Shown here piece by piece: positions 1 through 10,656 of a DNA stretch of 64,000 nucleotides. The stretch is from contig JAFGPW010000002.1 in NCBI GenBank assembly GCA_016935985.1, positions 1 to 64,000 on the forward strand, in the 5' to 3' direction. The notes beneath the pieces are model-generated. The model was not told the origin of the DNA. It searched no databases and saw nothing but the letters and a program-made list of their open reading frames with translations. The translations under genes and the position numbers were made by a program. Position 1 is the first letter of the stretch; each line of letters opens with the position of its first letter. The stretch is from Candidatus Woesearchaeota archaeon (GTDB lineage: Archaea > Nanobdellota > Nanobdellia > Woesearchaeales > JAFGPW01).

Positions 1-65
1 GGGTTTGGCGCGTGCCTGAGCGTCGGCGCTCGCCTGAGCGAAGGAGAGATTTTCATAAGAGGCCT

Positions 66-1175
66 TCAGAACGGCAGCTCCGTGATGCCGAGCTTAGAGG
101 CCATCTGCCGTATCTCGGCCTGGAGGGGGGCGTTCACCGGGACCCCTTTCCGGTCGCGCTCCAACGAGACCAGGTATTCCTTCTCCCAGGCGGTGTAGAT
201 GCGCCTCTCACCCGGCGCCCTGGCGGACGCCCGGAGCGCGCGCAGGATGTCGCCTGCCCTCTTCCTGAACCCCGAAGGGTCGGTGAAGGCGGCGACGTCG
301 ATCGCGATGAAGAAGTGGCCAAGGTGGTAGGGCGCGGGCTTCCCGTCCTCCATCCCGCAGAGCGCCTTCATGAACGGGCCTGCCTGCAGCGCCGCGGAGA
401 GGATCTCGACCACCGTCGCGTAGCCGTAGCCCTTGTAGCCGGCGGTCTCCTCCCCGACGCCGCCGAGCGGCACGAGCGCGGCGTCGCCGGAGGTGAGCTC
501 GCGGAGCGTCAGCTTCGCATCGGCAGCGCTCGTCCCGTCGCGGCGGATGACCCAGCCGGGCGGGAGCGGCTTGCCCTCGCGTGCGTACACCTCGATCTTC
601 CCGCGCTGCGAGACCGAGGTCGCGCAGTCGATCACGAACGGGAAGCCCTCGTCCGTCGGGATGCCGACGGTGAGCGGGTTGGTGCCGAGCATGTTCTCGA
701 CGCCGAACGTGGGGGCGATCGACGGCCGGGCGTTCGTGCCGGTGATGCCGATCATCCCCGCCTTCGCCGCCTGGATCGCGTAGTAGCCGGCGATGCCGTA
801 ATGGGAGGAGTTGCGCACAGCGACCATGCCGATGCCGTACATCTTCGCCTTCGTAATCGCGAGGCCCATCGCCCTCTTCGCGATCACGAATCCCATGCCG
901 TCGTGCCCGTCGACGACCGCGGTCGCCGGCCCTTCCCTGACGACCTCGAACCGTGTCTTCGGGAACAGGATGCCTGCCCTGATGCGGTCGTAGTAGATCG
1001 GTTTCAGCCGGTTGATGCCGTGCGAGCCGATGCCGTGGCGGTCCGCCGCGGCGAGGACCTCGGCGCACACCTTCGCGTCAGCCGCCGGCACGCCGAGACC
1101 TGAGAAGACTTTCTCCATGAACCGCTCGAGCCGATCGAGCGGTACCAGCCTCATGCCGCTGTCGCTGCCATCCAT
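66..1175 (-). CDS. Ldh2-family malate/L-lactate (2-hydroxyacid) dehydrogenase
   Basis: 369 aa, the usual length for the Ldh2/YlbC-type NAD(P)-dependent malate/lactate dehydrogenases, which reduce 2-oxoacids in the cytoplasm. Seen: DRHGIGSHGINR near the N-terminus, the family SSHYG motif, GTNARP and a GTNPLTVG loop, and the central VIDCATS segment. The start at 1175 is preceded by GGGGTGG about 6 nt away, and a box A (CTTAAATA) lies at about 1222-1233, so the leader is short. An internal Met 7 codons in is a weaker alternative start. Exact substrate (malate, lactate or sulfolactate) cannot be read from sequence. The lactate/glycolate oxidase operon at 9.4-13.8 kb makes a 2-hydroxyacid role plausible. 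Confidence 0.9.
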   Translation of the reverse strand: MDGSDSGMRLVPLDRLERFMEKVFSGLGVPAADAKVCAEVLAAADRHGIGSHGINRLKPIYYDRIRAGILFPKTRFEVVREGPATAVVDGHDGMGFVIAKRAMGLAITKAKMYGIGMVAVRNSSHYGIAGYYAIQAAKAGMIGITGTNARPSIAPTFGVENMLGTNPLTVGIPTDEGFPFVIDCATSVSQRGKIEVYAREGKPLPPGWVIRRDGTSAADAKLTLRELTSGDAALVPLGGVGEETAGYKGYGYATVVEILSAALQAGPFMKALCGMEDGKPAPYHLGHFFIAIDVAAFTDPSGFRKRAGDILRALRASARAPGERRIYTAWEKEYLVSLERDRKGVPVNAPLQAEIRQMASKLGITELPF

Positions 1176-1280
1176 ACGTTTCCACCCCGCGTAACGCCTT
1201 TCCGGCTGCTCTGGAAGCGATGGTATTTAAGCGTTTGGGAATAGGTTTGAGATTCTTCACAATATTACTCTGAGAAGTAA

Positions 1281-1628
1281 TTATTTTTTATTACCGTATG
1301 CTGTTTTAAACATGTTATCATGATTTTCTTTTGCTTCGTCTATTTTTTTCTCGACCTCTTTTTGAGCTTTCGAAAATTGAAAAAATAATAATACTATTGC
1401 AATAATAAAAAAATAACCAACCCGAATAATCATCCAAGACGGATTGTTATCTATGCTTATTACTAAAGAAAGAAGACCTAATAAAAGAGCCGATATTGAA
1501 ATAAATAAGGAAGTATTATTTATATGCGTATTGTAATGTGAAGATGCTTCAAATAATGCATGGATAATCAATATTCCCTTCGAATTTTGCTCCAAATTAT
1601 CGGGGTTAATGATGATATCCTTCTTCAT
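1281..1628 (-). CDS. AT-rich small two-TM hypothetical protein
   Basis: 115 aa with no family I recognise. A soluble N-terminus of about 35 residues is followed by two hydrophobic stretches (around ISISALLLGLLSLVISI and VGYFFIIAIVLLFF), then a charged, coiled-coil-like tail (KAQKEVEKKIDEAKENHD). Base composition and codon use are strikingly AT-rich beside very GC-rich neighbours, so recent transfer is likely. It lies alone between ldh2 and gyrB. The ATG at 1628 begins MKKD. A cytoplasmically anchored membrane protein is the only inference I would make. Confidence 0.6.
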   Translation of the reverse strand: MKKDIIINPDNLEQNSKGILIIHALFEASSHYNTHINNTSLFISISALLLGLLSLVISIDNNPSWMIIRVGYFFIIAIVLLFFQFSKAQKEVEKKIDEAKENHDNMFKTAYGNKK

Positions 1629-1691
1629 GACGGTTGGTAATCAATATCATATTATGAAAGCTTCTCTCCCCGCAGCGGGCATGTGGAGAAA

Positions 1692-3701
<2,010 letters not shown>

Positions 3702-3847
3702 TCACAACAGGCAGGAGACGGGCTGAGAAGGCAGAATTCGGGAGTCCTGGCAAGGCCGGGAAAACGGAGGAAAGAAAGAAGAGATAAGGTCTGGAGATGT
3801 CGGTGTAGCGCTGCGGCAGTCGCGATGAGCCGACTCCTGCCCGCAGG

Positions 3848-4000
3848 TCAGTATGCCTCGTCCCAGCCGCGCATGAACCCCTCCTCGACCGCGCTCATCT
3901 CGTCCTCCTCGACGAGCCTCGCACGGGTCTCGTTGGAGTAGATGTCGAACTCATCATAGTCGTCGTCCTCGCCTATCCGATACCAGTTGAGTTTCTGCAT
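3848..4000 (-). CDS. Small acidic conserved-type archaeal protein (50 aa)
   Basis: Minus-strand 50-aa frame beginning MQKLNWYRIG, with a run of Asp (EDDDYDEFD) and ending FMRGWDEAY. A strong ribosome binding site (GGAGGGGTGG) sits about 6 nt before the ATG at 4000, and box A-like TATA runs lie at 4055-4070. The acidic body with a terminal E-x-GFM-x-G-W/Y-x-EA motif resembles short acidic proteins I associate with several archaeal lineages, of unknown function. It is divergent from the AbrB-PhoU gene and shares its AT-rich promoter region. No domain assignment is possible. Confidence 0.7.
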   Translation of the reverse strand: MQKLNWYRIGEDDDYDEFDIYSNETRARLVEEDEMSAVEEGFMRGWDEAY

Positions 4001-4047
4001 CCGAGTTCCACCCCTCCGGCAGATCACCTGTGTGCCGAACCTATCTT

Positions 4048-4110
4048 AGGGATAGATATTTATATATATATGATTATACGATATGATATATATAATATAT
4101 ATGGGGGTAA
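4048..4110. promoter_or_regulatory. Divergent AT-rich promoter region
   Basis: About 60 nt of nearly pure A/T with overlapping TATA runs on both strands between the 50-aa gene (minus) and the AbrB-PhoU gene (plus). Both genes also carry the same ribosome binding site, GGAGGGGTG. Confidence 0.55.
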
Positions 4111-4159
4111 ATATACTCACCGATAGGTATTGTGCTTTCCAAGGAGGGGTGAACAGGCC

Positions 4160-5170
4160 ATGGAGACGCGGCGCATCATCGGGTTTGGCAGGAACAGCTA
4201 CGTGGTATCGGTCCCGAAGGAGTGGATCTCGCGCAACCGGCTCGGTAAGAAGGATGTGCTCAGCGTCGAGATGCCGGAGTCCGGCGAGCTCATCTTCACC
4301 GCTGTCGGTGAGGAGGCGCCGTCTGAGGGCAAGGAGATCGTGATCGAGCTCGACGACAAGGACGGCTACCGGGTCTCGCGCGAGCTCGTCAGCGCCTATA
4401 TCGCCAACTATGACCTCTTCAGGATCGTCGGGAGGCGCACCCCAGAGCTGACCGAAGGCATCAGGCGCGCGATCGAGGGGCTGATGGCGGTGGAGACGAT
4501 CGAGCAGTCGTCCAAGCATATCCTCGCCAAGAGCTACCTCTCGGTCAGGGAGACAAAGCTCCATGACATGCTGAGGAGGATCGACATCGTCATCCGCTCG
4601 ATGTTCCAGGACACGCTCGCCTGCAAGGACGCGGCTGACGCGAAGAGCGTGTGGGACCGCGACTTCGACATCAACAAGCTCTCCTTCCTCATCTTCCGTC
4701 TCGTGCGCGGCGCGATGGCCGACCAGCGGATCGCGCGCACGCTCGGCCTGCGCTTCACCGACCTCTACGACATCGACCACGTGACATCGAACCTGGAGAA
4801 GCTCGCCGACAACATCAAGTCGGTCGCCGAGTTCAAGGTGCACATGCCGCTGCCGCTGGCGAAGCGCCGGTCGTTCGACAGGGCGCTCAAGGACGCGGAG
4901 AGGCTCTATCTTGACACCATGGCCGCGTACTACAAGCGCGACCGCCGGAAGGGGTTCGATCTCGCGCAGGAGAAGCGGGACATCGCCGGCGGGGTCGAGC
5001 AGCGGATCTATTCCGCGAAGAGCGGCGCCGAGGCGATCCTGTACGTCTACCTGCGCGACATCCTCACCCAGACGAGGAACGTCGCGCGCATCGTGATGAG
5101 CTTCGAGAAGCCGGCGGAAGGGATCATCATGGCCTCAGGAGGGTCAGGACCTCGCAGCCCTCGTCGGTGA
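4160..5170 (+). CDS. AbrB/PhoU-domain phosphate-uptake-type regulator
   Basis: 336 aa from the ATG at 4160, chosen because GGAGGGGTGA precedes it. The N-terminal SpoVT-AbrB DNA-binding fold (RRIIGFGRNSYVVSVPKEWI, residues about 3-50) is followed by two PhoU-like helical bundles (for example VRSMFQDTLACKD and NLEKLADNIKSVAEF). This archaeal architecture is usually annotated as a phosphate-uptake or Pst-linked transcriptional regulator; no pst genes are in the window. The last 44 nt overlap the convergent map gene, so the final dozen residues (SGGSGPRSPRR) are probably unstructured. A decayed relative lies at 43785-44295. Confidence 0.85.
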   Translation: METRRIIGFGRNSYVVSVPKEWISRNRLGKKDVLSVEMPESGELIFTAVGEEAPSEGKEIVIELDDKDGYRVSRELVSAYIANYDLFRIVGRRTPELTEGIRRAIEGLMAVETIEQSSKHILAKSYLSVRETKLHDMLRRIDIVIRSMFQDTLACKDAADAKSVWDRDFDINKLSFLIFRLVRGAMADQRIARTLGLRFTDLYDIDHVTSNLEKLADNIKSVAEFKVHMPLPLAKRRSFDRALKDAERLYLDTMAAYYKRDRRKGFDLAQEKRDIAGGVEQRIYSAKSGAEAILYVYLRDILTQTRNVARIVMSFEKPAEGIIMASGGSGPRSPRR

Positions 5171-6023
5171 CGAGGAGCGTGTGCTCTGCCTGCGAGACCG
5201 TGCCGCGCCGCACCTCAGGGAGCGGCGCGTAGTCCTTCAGGACGCCGGCGTTGAGCAGGCTCCGCAGGCCGAGCTTGGTCTTCACCGTCGGCAGACTCTT
5301 CGCGATCCACCGCTCGGCGAACGGCATGCCGTTCCTGTCGGCGATCATGCGCAGGATCTGGCGCGCGTTCGGGTCGCGGACCGGTCGGGTATCGACCTGC
5401 GAGAAGATGGAGGCGTTCCCGCCCTCCTGTATCAGGCCCGTGCCGTCGGTCGCGAACGGCTCGATCGCGACGATCCGTCCGGCCTCGAGCGCCACCTGCG
5501 AGCCGGTGTCATAGTTCGGCGTCGTCGGCGCGGCATGCAGGTCGAACCGTTCGATGCCGTGGCCAGAGAGGTTCTTGATCGGCGAGAAGCCCCGCGCGGT
5601 TATCGCGGCGTGGATAGTGCGTCCGATCTCGGCGAGCGTCACGCCCGCGCGCACCACCCCGATGGCGGCGGCGAGCGCCTCCTCTGACGCCGCCACGAGG
5701 TCCGCGTGCGTGCCTGAGAGGTCGACGGTCCGCGCGGTGTCGCCGATGTAGCCGTCGATGTGCACGCCGATGTCGATCTTGACCACCTGCGAGCCGAAGA
5801 CCAAGGTGTCGCCTGGGATCGCGGTGTAGTGCGCGGCGATGTGGTCGCAGGAGAGGTTCACCGGGAACGCGGGCTCGGCGCCGAGCTTGCGAGCCTTCGC
5901 CTCCACCGCCTCCGCCACCTCATAGGCCGACGCGCCGGGGACGATCAGCCTCGCGCCGTAGTCGAGCACCTGGGCAGCGATCCTGCCTGCCTCGCGCCAC
6001 TTCCCTATCTCGTCGGGTTCCAT
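5127..6023 (-). CDS. map: Methionine aminopeptidase, type II (archaeal)
   Basis: 298 aa. Removes N-terminal Met from nascent proteins with two metal ions. The five ligands of the pita-bread fold are visible: Asp in VVKIDIGVHIDG, Asp in GYIGDTART, His in NLSGHGIERFDLH, Glu in IVAIEPFA, and Glu in QAEHTLLVTDEG. An insert of helical type between the second Asp and the later Glu (NARQILRMIADRNGMPF) marks it as type II, as expected for archaea. The box A (CTTAAAATAG, minus strand, about 6046-6056) sits about 25 nt before the ATG, suggesting a leaderless message. Confidence 0.95.
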   Translation of the reverse strand: MEPDEIGKWREAGRIAAQVLDYGARLIVPGASAYEVAEAVEAKARKLGAEPAFPVNLSCDHIAAHYTAIPGDTLVFGSQVVKIDIGVHIDGYIGDTARTVDLSGTHADLVAASEEALAAAIGVVRAGVTLAEIGRTIHAAITARGFSPIKNLSGHGIERFDLHAAPTTPNYDTGSQVALEAGRIVAIEPFATDGTGLIQEGGNASIFSQVDTRPVRDPNARQILRMIADRNGMPFAERWIAKSLPTVKTKLGLRSLLNAGVLKDYAPLPEVRRGTVSQAEHTLLVTDEGCEVLTLLRP

Positions 6024-6189
6024 GGGGCACGGAAAAACAGTCGGGCTATTTTAAGGTTTGCGTCGATGACCGCCTTGCCGTCCAATAAAATGGCTACAAT
6101 AAATATTTTAGAATAATCATTTTTGAATTGATATATTTTAATTATTATTTTTGAGAATCAATTGAAGGATGCGGTTGCGTCACTCCCGC

Positions 6190-6588
6190 TCAGATGAAAT
6201 CCCCTTTCTCCGCCATGATGCACGCGTGGTGGACGGCAGCGATCCCCCGCTGGGCGCAGAACGCGACCGCTTGCTCGGACTCGGATCCCGGCTGCATCCA
6301 CACCCTGCCGATGCCGAGCCGCGCGCACTGCCGGACGATCTGCTCGGTGACCTCGGGCGGGGCGACCGTCACCACGACGTCAGGAGCAGTTGGGCATGCG
6401 TCGAGCGACGGGTACGCGGGGTCGCCGTCGATCTCTCGCTCGCGCAGGTTGACCGGCACCACGGAGAAGCCGGCATGCTTGAGGTTCCTGTACACCTTGT
6501 TGCCGTACTTGGCGGGATCGTTCGACGCGCCGACTATGGCGTAGAGATGGTCGCGGTTGAAGAACCCGCCGATCCTGACCGGGTCCAT
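6190..6588 (-). CDS. CoA-binding (YccU-type) Rossmann protein
   Basis: 132 aa single-domain protein of the CoA_binding_2 family. Seen: YAIVGASNDPAKYGNKVYRN (glycine-rich nucleotide loop), VVPVNLRE, VVVTVAPPEVT and a C-terminal WMQPGSES segment. Such stand-alone domains bind CoA or its derivatives and their cellular role is poorly known. The start lies 29 nt after the glutaredoxin stop and no separate box A is evident, so the two genes are probably co-transcribed. Confidence 0.85.
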   Translation of the reverse strand: MDPVRIGGFFNRDHLYAIVGASNDPAKYGNKVYRNLKHAGFSVVPVNLREREIDGDPAYPSLDACPTAPDVVVTVAPPEVTEQIVRQCARLGIGRVWMQPGSESEQAVAFCAQRGIAAVHHACIMAEKGDFI

Positions 6589-6617
6589 CGTGAGGCGGGG
6601 CAGGCGGATAGTGCCGC

Positions 6618-6899
6618 TCAGTCGTCCCCTTCCTCCTCCTCTGACGCCCTGCGGGCAGCGCGGGAGCCGTCGAGCCTGAGCGCCTCATTGATCCTTTCCT
6701 TATCGAAGCCGACGATGATCTCGCCGTGGATGTCGGCGACCGGCACGCCCATCTGGCCGGACCTGTCGATCATCTCCTGGGCCTTCTGCTGGTCAGCGGC
6801 GACGTTGATGTCCTCGAACCGGACATCGTGCTCCTTCAGGTAATTCTTCAGCATGTGGCAGAACGGGCATGCTGGCGTTGAGTAAACTTTGACGGTCAT
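6618..6899 (-). CDS. Glutaredoxin-like thiol-disulfide protein
   Basis: 93 aa with the thioredoxin fold of small glutaredoxins. The redox motif is CPFC (STPACPFCHMLKNYL), and the cis-Pro segment is MGVPV. A charged acidic tail (ASEEEEGDD) follows the fold. The frame is open far upstream, but the ATG at 6899 has GAGGGGG about 10 nt before it and a box A at 6943-6952, and nothing upstream resembles coding sequence. Likely electron donor for cytoplasmic disulfide reduction; partner unknown. Confidence 0.88.
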   Translation of the reverse strand: MTVKVYSTPACPFCHMLKNYLKEHDVRFEDINVAADQQKAQEMIDRSGQMGVPVADIHGEIIVGFDKERINEALRLDGSRAARRASEEEEGDD

Positions 6900-6942
6900 G
6901 ATGGATACCCCCTCGGTTGTTAAGGATGCCGATTCCCGGGAT

Positions 6943-6952
6943 GTTAATAAAG
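6943..6952 (-). promoter_or_regulatory. Box A promoter of glutaredoxin/CoA-binding operon
   Basis: CTTTATTAAC on the minus strand, about 45 nt upstream of the glutaredoxin ATG, giving a leader of about 20 nt. Confidence 0.5.
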
Positions 6953-6994
6953 CTTTCGCACCGACGTCACGAAGACGCGGCACGAATAGAGAAA

Positions 6995-7165
6995 GAGGTG
7001 CAGGGGAATCGGCCCCTGGTCTGCGAGTCTTGGCTCTTCGTGTGTGATATGATGAGGCGTCAGGCGAAGGGGAAAGGATAGGCGAATCCCGGGGGAAAGA
7101 GGCTGCGGAGAAACCTTGGGTGAGTTCGCCTATCTCATCATCATGAGTGAAGTTAGGTTTCATTA
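6995..7165 (-). ncRNA. Candidate structured RNA in the 380-nt gap before the SpeE-like gene
   Basis: No convincing gene occupies 6900-7281. This part holds nested inverted repeats: ATGATGAG (7049-7056) with CTCATCAT (7134-7141); GATAGGCGAA (7077-7086) with TTCGCCTATC (7125-7134); and a perfect 6-bp hairpin CAGGGG/CCCCTG (7001-7018). An AT-rich box A-like run (TTTAATAAAT on minus, about 7170-7185) could drive minus-strand transcription into it. It resembles neither RNase P, SRP nor tRNA closely enough for me to name it. Strand is a guess based on the AT-run. Confidence 0.3.
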
Positions 7166-7281
7166 ACTTATTTATTAAATTTGTTAAGGTCCGCTCCAGC
7201 GGCGACGTCCCTCCTCCCCCTGCTCCCCGCTCCTCCCCCTTCCGCAAGAAATAAATAGCCGTTAAGAGACCGGCCGCTCCC

Positions 7282-9408
7282 ATGCGAACCGGTACGCAGG
7301 CCTCGCGGACGCTCCTCTTGCTCGCGGCAGGCACGCTCGGCCTCTCGGCCATGATCACCCAGCTGCTCGTCATCCGCGAGGCGATCTCGCTCGCCGCCGG
7401 GAACGAGCTCGTGATAGGGGTTCTGCTCGCGTCATGGCTCCTCCTCTCCGGCGGAGGCGCGCTCATCGGGAAGGCGGTCGGGCATCGTACGCCGTCAGGG
7501 AGGCTGCTCGTCGGGCTGCAGGGCGCGATGGCGGTGCTGCCCCTCTTTACGCTCGTCATGATGCGCCTGCTGCGGAGCGGCCTCTTCCTCCCGGGCGAGG
7601 GTATCGCCATCCAGGCGGTGCTCGCCGGATCGCTCCTGCTGCTCCTTCCCTACTGCCTGCTCTCCGGCTTCCTGCTTGTCTATATCACCGCCGCCCTCGG
7701 CGCACGCACGGGGAGCGCTGCGGCGGTCTACGCGGCCGACGCGACCGGCAACCTCGCCGGCGGGCTCCTCTTCTCGTTCCTGCTCGTGCTCGTGCTCACT
7801 CCCTTCCAGACGGCGCTCGTGGTGATCGCCGCGAACATCGTCGTCGCGGCGCTCGTCGCTGCGCGTGTCCGGGCGTTCGCCTCGCTCGCAGCGGTGCTCG
7901 CGGTCGCGCTCGTCGCCGGCCTCATGGTCGTGGGATCCGACATCGAGCGCTTCACGCTCGGCACGCTCTACTACGGCCAGGAGGTGGTGAGCAGCGTCTC
8001 GACGCCCTACGGCAGCATCATGGTGACTGAGGCCGGCGGCCAGCTCAACCTCTTCGAGAGCGGCGCGCACCTCTTCTCGACGGGGAGCACGTACGCGGCC
8101 GAGAGCATGGTCCATCCCGCGATGGTCCAGCGCGAGCGCCCGGAGCGGGTGCTCATCCTCTCCGGCGGCGCTGGCGGCGCGGTCCGGGAGATCGAGAAAT
8201 ACCGTTCGGTCATGCGGATTGACTACGTGGAGCTCGACCCCACGGTCATCTGGATAGCGGAGGAGCGAACGACGAACCTCGATTCGCCGCTCCTCTCCTC
8301 CCGCGGGGAGGACCCGCGGCTCTTCCTCAGCGACCGGGCCGCCGCCGGCGAGCGATACGACGTCATCATGGTCGGCGGCGGCGAGCCGTCGACCTTCCAG
8401 GCGAACCGGCTCTTCACCGACGAGTTCTACACTGAAGCGACGGCGGCGCTCGCCGACGGCGGCGTCCTCGCATTCGCGCTCCCCGGAGGCGCCGACTACC
8501 AGGGCGAGGAGACGCGGATGCTGCACGCATCGGTCTTCCGGACGCTTTCGCGGCATTTCGCCCACGTGCTCGTGCTCCCTGGCGAGGAGTTCCGCTACCT
8601 CGCCTCCGACCTGCCGCTCTCCTCAGACATCGGCGGCCTGGTGGAGCGGCGCGGCGTCAGCACAGAGTACGTGCACAGCGGGTTCCTCGCCGCCGAGTAC
8701 TCGGACGAGCGCATCGCCGCTGTCCGGGCCGAGGTGGATGTCCCGGCGCGCATCAACCGCGACCTCGCGCCCTCGTCCTACCGCTACGCGATATCGCTCT
8801 GGATCGCGCGGTCGGGGAGCGTGGTGTGGGTGCTCGCCGCCTTCGCGGCGGTCCTCCTCGGTGGCATCCTCATCGTGCGGACGTCCGTTCCCGCGCTCGC
8901 GGTCCTCTCCACCGGGTTCGCGTCGATGGTCCAGCAGGTCGCGCTCCTCATGGCGTTCCAGGCCAGGTTCGGCTACCTCTATTACGCGCTCGGCGTGATG
9001 GTGACGGTCTTCATGGCAGGGGTGGCGGCAGGATCGCTCCTCGCGCGCCGGCTGCCAGCGCGGTCAGGCAGGAGCGCGCTCCTCGTCTCAGAACCGCTCG
9101 CCGTCCTGGTCGTGCTGCTGACGCTCGCCGTCGTGCAAAGCGACGCGCTGATCCTCTACGGGATCGTCTCGCTCCTGATGGGGGCGCTCGTCGGCTGCCA
9201 GTTCGCGCTCGCGAACGCCGCCGCGGGCGCGGGGGAAAGGGGATCGGCGGCTGCATCGCGCGCCTGGCTCGCCGACTCGGTCGGCGCTGCAGCAGGGGCG
9301 CTCCTCGCGAGCGTCTTCCTGGTGCCGCTCCTGGGTGCGGTGCCGACGCTCGGCGCGGTGGCGCTCCTCAAGGCGGCGTCAGGACTCTATGCCTGGAAGA
9401 AGGGATGA
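7282..9408 (+). CDS. Membrane-embedded spermidine-synthase-like protein
   Basis: 708 aa. About seven hydrophobic segments (residues 10-215) are followed by a spermidine-synthase-type Rossmann domain (residues about 225-440: LYYGQEVVSSVSTPYGS, LILSGGAGGAVREI, DYVELDPTVI, YDVIMVGG), then a second membrane block (residues about 510-705). This three-part layout is typical of predicted fused membrane/SpeE proteins whose substrate is unknown; genuine polyamine synthesis is not implied. Box A AAATAAATAG at 7249-7258 lies about 27 nt before the ATG, so the mRNA is probably leaderless. An agmatinase-type gene is 8 kb away. Confidence 0.85.
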   Translation: MRTGTQASRTLLLLAAGTLGLSAMITQLLVIREAISLAAGNELVIGVLLASWLLLSGGGALIGKAVGHRTPSGRLLVGLQGAMAVLPLFTLVMMRLLRSGLFLPGEGIAIQAVLAGSLLLLLPYCLLSGFLLVYITAALGARTGSAAAVYAADATGNLAGGLLFSFLLVLVLTPFQTALVVIAANIVVAALVAARVRAFASLAAVLAVALVAGLMVVGSDIERFTLGTLYYGQEVVSSVSTPYGSIMVTEAGGQLNLFESGAHLFSTGSTYAAESMVHPAMVQRERPERVLILSGGAGGAVREIEKYRSVMRIDYVELDPTVIWIAEERTTNLDSPLLSSRGEDPRLFLSDRAAAGERYDVIMVGGGEPSTFQANRLFTDEFYTEATAALADGGVLAFALPGGADYQGEETRMLHASVFRTLSRHFAHVLVLPGEEFRYLASDLPLSSDIGGLVERRGVSTEYVHSGFLAAEYSDERIAAVRAEVDVPARINRDLAPSSYRYAISLWIARSGSVVWVLAAFAAVLLGGILIVRTSVPALAVLSTGFASMVQQVALLMAFQARFGYLYYALGVMVTVFMAGVAAGSLLARRLPARSGRSALLVSEPLAVLVVLLTLAVVQSDALILYGIVSLLMGALVGCQFALANAAAGAGERGSAAASRAWLADSVGAAAGALLASVFLVPLLGAVPTLGAVALLKAASGLYAWKKG

Positions 9409-9423
9409 CGCGTCTGCCTGCCC

Positions 9424-10647
9424 TCAGGCCCATACGCCCGGGATCGCGGTGCCGCAGGTCGGGCACCTGCCGCCCTCGAGACGGTTCTCGACCACCTCAT
9501 AGCCCCGCCGCGCGATGCAGAGCGTGCCGCAGGTCGGGCAGTAGGTGTCCTGGTAGCCGGCGCCGGCGACATTGCCGATGTAGACGTGCTCGATCCCGTT
9601 CTCGCGCGCCGCCTTCCGGGCCTCGAGGAGCGTCGAGAGCGGCGTCGGCGGCAGGTGGGTCAGCTGGTACTGCGGGGTGAAGCGCGAGAAGTGGACCGGG
9701 CATGAGGTGCCGAGCTCGCGCGCGATCCATCCACACATGCGGTCGATCTCCGCGATGTCATCCGTCCACTCGGGCACGAGCAGGCAGGTGACCTCGAGCC
9801 AGAGGCCGAGCCGCTTCGACAGCTTCAGGGTGTCGAGCACCGGCTGGAGAGGGCCACCGTTGAGCTCGGCGTGACGGCGGTCGTCGAAGCCCTTGATGTC
9901 GATGTTCGCGGCGTCGATGTAGGGCGCGGTCCGCTTCAGCGGCTCGGGGTTGATGAATCCTGAGGTCACCCAGACGTTCCGTATCCCCGCCGCGTGCGCG
10001 GCGACGCTCGTGTCGTGCCAGTAGTCGTAGAAGGCGATCGGCTCGCCGTAGGTGTAGGCGATGGAAGGCGTGCCCTCACGCTGAGCGAGCGCGACTGCGT
10101 CGGCGGGGAAGAGCTCGGTGTTCCGCGTGTCCTCAGGGCGCGATTGGGAGATCTGCCAGTTCTGGCAGTTCTTGCACGAGAGCACGCACCCGGCGGTCGA
10201 GAGCGAGAGGATGGGTGTGCCGGGGAGGTAGTGGAAGAGCGGCTTCTTCTCGACCGGGTCGATATGGACCGAACAGGGGTTGCCGTAGGCGAGCGTGTAC
10301 AGGGTGCCTCCGATGTTGACGCGGTTGCGGCATCGCCCGCGGTCGCCGTGCGAGAGCAGGCACAGGTGCGGGCACTTGACGCACTTTGTGCGCCTGCCGC
10401 TCATCCTCTCGTAGAACGAGGCCTCTTTCGACCACTTCCCAGGCTCTTGCGGCGCGTCGTGGGTGATGCCTGTCGGGCCGGAATTCCCCATCGCGTCGAC
10501 GAACCGCTTGAGCCCGTAGCCGGCGGCAGAGAGCGCGCATGCGGCGCCGATGCCGTAGCCGATGAACTGCCTGCGCGTGAGCCGGGTCCCGAGAAAGCCC
10601 TTCGGGGCTCCGGCATGCTCCGCCCCTCTTTTTCTCTGCGTTCGCAT
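9424..10647 (-). CDS. amrS: AmmeMemoRadiSam system radical SAM enzyme (AmrS-type), with Tat-like N-terminus
   Basis: 407 aa. Radical SAM motif C-x3-C-x2-C (GCVLSCKNCQNW) around residue 160, preceded by a Cys cluster (CVKCPHLCLLSHGDRGRCRN) and followed by the TYGEPIAFYDY segment of the AmrS/PflA-like family. The C-terminus is a zinc ribbon (YCPTCGTLC ... RCPTCG) ending in the family IPGVW tail. The first 45 residues hold TRRQFIGYG plus a hydrophobic stretch, which reads as a twin-arginine signal. It is the last gene of a five-gene minus-strand run, 9 nt after the Lgt-like gene. The other Amme/Memo partners are not in this window. Confidence 0.87.
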   Translation of the reverse strand: MRTQRKRGAEHAGAPKGFLGTRLTRRQFIGYGIGAACALSAAGYGLKRFVDAMGNSGPTGITHDAPQEPGKWSKEASFYERMSGRRTKCVKCPHLCLLSHGDRGRCRNRVNIGGTLYTLAYGNPCSVHIDPVEKKPLFHYLPGTPILSLSTAGCVLSCKNCQNWQISQSRPEDTRNTELFPADAVALAQREGTPSIAYTYGEPIAFYDYWHDTSVAAHAAGIRNVWVTSGFINPEPLKRTAPYIDAANIDIKGFDDRRHAELNGGPLQPVLDTLKLSKRLGLWLEVTCLLVPEWTDDIAEIDRMCGWIARELGTSCPVHFSRFTPQYQLTHLPPTPLSTLLEARKAARENGIEHVYIGNVAGAGYQDTYCPTCGTLCIARRGYEVVENRLEGGRCPTCGTAIPGVWA

Positions 10648-10656
10648 GATGGATCG

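Noticed and set aside
12-1103. Long open frame antisense to the Ldh2 gene
   Set aside because: High GC leaves few stops; the protein is Arg/Asp/Val-rich nonsense and the minus-strand product is a clear enzyme.
6900-7610. Upstream extension of the glutaredoxin frame
   Set aside because: Passes through the gene's own promoter and the start of the opposite SpeE-like gene; no domain in the extension.
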